From Hymenopellis radicata (lineage: Eukaryota; Basidiomycota; Agaricomycetes; Agaricales; Physalacriaceae): DNA of 64,000 nucleotides. This document shows, piece after piece, positions 62,473 through 64,000 of this stretch (within the stretch, counting starts at the first letter, position 1; the number at the start of each line of letters is the position of its first letter). Where the stretch lies: positions 1 through 64,000 of the forward strand of contig JADNRX010000235.1 in NCBI GenBank assembly GCA_015501595.1, written 5' to 3'. The notes under the pieces were generated by a model. It was not told the origin of the DNA and searched no databases. It worked only from the letters and a program-made list of their open reading frames with translations. A program made the position numbers and the translations under genes.

Positions 62473-64000
62473 TCATAGACGTGCGCGTATAATATCAGCA
62501 GCCTGAAAGTACTCAAAAGTTAGCTTCCCGTGATGCTATCATCACTATCAACAACAGACCTTTTCACCAATCGCATAAGCGTAGCTTTGAGTATTCGAAG
62601 AGCTGAGCTGCATGGATATCAACACATGCCCCCAAACACGATAAAGAAACCTGCGCTCTCTCACCAGAGGAATAATCGAACAATCAACAACTCGTAGATT
62701 CTCAGTTCCATACACCTTCAAATCCGCATCAACCACCCCGCCCAGCTCACGAGGCATCATCGCCGCCGTCCCGACTGGATGATGTACCGTCCCAAGCGTT
62801 TCGCCCGCAAATTTGCCCAGATCAGAGTTGTTTTTCTCTCCAGGTACAGTGATACCTGTGATCACATCCTTAACCGGCGGTGTCTGACAGAGCTTCTCAA
62901 CAAATTCAATCGCGCGTACAAGGATCTCGCGGTCGGTAGGATTCGCCAAGTATCTGGGATCGACATTGGGAGGCACCTCGTGAGAAGCAGACGAGATGTG
63001 TACGCGACCGCGCGTGAATGGGTGCGAATAGGCCGTTAAAATGGACGTATAGCGTTTTAATGGATCTGGGGTGACTCCAGGGACTGGGTAATGCCCGTTG
63101 AGGGTTAGAATTCTAATTCATAGTCAGCCCCGCGAGAAAGTCATTGTCGTGGACATAAACACACTGGCTGAACGGTTGACTGCCATCCTTGACCCAGCGC
63201 CGAAGGATCTCGTATTGCTTCTCGATACCTTTGCGAACTGTTGGATCAAGAGTGGGAAATAGATCTGGTTCTGAGTCGGCTTCAGTTTGAGACCAAGCAG
63301 CGACATCATCTGGGCTTCCAATGGCGGAGGCCGGAAGGAAGGCAAAGCAGGACGAGACTCCAGCCAAAAGTCCGTCACCTTTCTTGCTAGAAACACAGTC
63401 AGATAATGTACAGAATGGAGTGTTAGGAATCGTACTAAAGTTCTTGCTGTTCAGCAGCTTCCTTGGGATCCGAAAACACCTCGAATGACTTGAAAATGTT
63501 TTTGCGTTTCTACGATATTCGGTGCAAATGCATGATCCTCTGTAATGTTCTGTTAATTCGTGATACAAGACGGGAGAAAGCGCATACGAAGATTCTCGCC
63601 GACCCCTGGGAGATTGACAACACACTCAAGGCCGAACGACTTCAGGATAGAAGCGTTACCGATGCCTGAGAGTTCTAGTATCTGCGGGGTATGCAAAGAG
63701 CCTTGAAGAAGAGAACGTCAGTGCCCGTGGACGCGATACGCACTTCACGAGACTGGCCTGCAGAGACAACGACTTCTTTCGTCGCTTTTACGGTGTCGGT
63801 CTTCCCATCGAATCGAACTTCAACCCCATTTGCTTTATTTCCTTCGAACGTAATCTAGAAAGGCGTTCAGCCGCAACGTTAAGTAAACGCACATAAGTAA
63901 CACACCTTGGAGACCGAGACCTCCGTCACCACGAGTAGATTCGGCAAGGCCTCATTTGGAGCAAAGTATTCAGAAGCGGCATAGGAGCGTTTCGAAATAG
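62473..64000 (-). CDS. GMC-family FAD oxidoreductase, C-terminal part
   Basis: Partial: the gene enters from beyond the right edge, so the FAD-binding N-terminus is outside the window. In order: [59 protein letters not shown] (GMC signature), NLPGVGEN, a variable middle with [21 protein letters not shown] residues, [20 protein letters not shown], and [20 protein letters not shown] with the catalytic His. It ends [20 protein letters not shown], then [13 protein letters not shown] and AADIIRARL to a stop at 62473. The second catalytic position reads Asn (SNTQ) where many relatives have His; both occur in GMC enzymes. It oxidises an alcohol or sugar and passes electrons to O2 or a quinone, often giving H2O2. 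The substrate cannot be told without the N-terminus. Confidence 0.82.

Noticed and set aside
1..64000. CRISPR arrays, bacterial operons or a prokaryotic origin
   Set aside because: Short spliceosomal introns occur throughout and no evenly spaced direct repeats with unique spacers exist.

Overview
The window looks like nuclear DNA of a mushroom-forming basidiomycete (Agaricomycetes). Genes carry many short GT-AG introns of about 45-60 nt. The recognisable families are typical of that group: copper radical (glyoxal-type) oxidase, GMC oxidoreductase, hexose/disaccharide-type MFS transporter, DUF6534 seven-helix proteins, F-box proteins, SET proteins and CmcJ-like proteins. No rRNA, tRNA or CRISPR array was found. 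The species cannot be named from the sequence alone.

Layout. 1-9.2 kb is a segmental-duplication field: a small two-helix membrane protein (1816-2319), a Pro-rich protein built from tandemly duplicated exons (2847-4158, minus) and a small protein family in three copies (5908-8697), with fragments of all three repeated. Three inverted-repeat elements sit among them. 9.6-24 kb holds an F-box-type gene, a C2H2 zinc-finger gene, an unknown basic protein, a decayed F-box/LRR gene, a decayed SET gene, an orphan RNase H ORF and a small unknown protein. 24.4-30.2 kb has two further copies of the 9.6 kb F-box family in opposite orientation, flanking a mitochondrial RRM-like gene. The second copy is cut at its last codons by a young LTR retroelement (30194-33452). 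That element carries an unrecognised ORF and is itself invaded by a hAT-like MITE that contains a smaller inverted-repeat element.

33.5-37.4 kb and 54.3-57.5 kb share a duplicated two-gene module. It pairs a protein with a mitochondrial presequence and one membrane helix with a small Gly/Ala-rich ISG12/IFI6-like protein. Decayed F-box and CmcJ-like genes follow at 37.6-39.6 kb. From 40.25 to 49.86 kb a sugar-transporter gene (minus strand) is split by a 7,036-bp tyrosine-recombinase retrotransposon with split direct repeats (Ngaro/PAT architecture), which landed inside a 49-nt intron. After that come an Hsp20 fragment, a copper radical oxidase (51272-53561), a head-to-head pair of DUF6534 genes (57691-59172 and 60758-62019) and the C-terminal part of a GMC oxidoreductase running off the right edge.

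The most coherent functional theme is extracellular H2O2 production with sugar uptake: copper radical oxidase, GMC oxidoreductase and MFS sugar transporter. This is inferred from family membership. The rest reads as a dynamic accessory region shaped by duplication, transposons and decay. Many breaks are single-base frameshifts, so part of the apparent decay could be assembly error.
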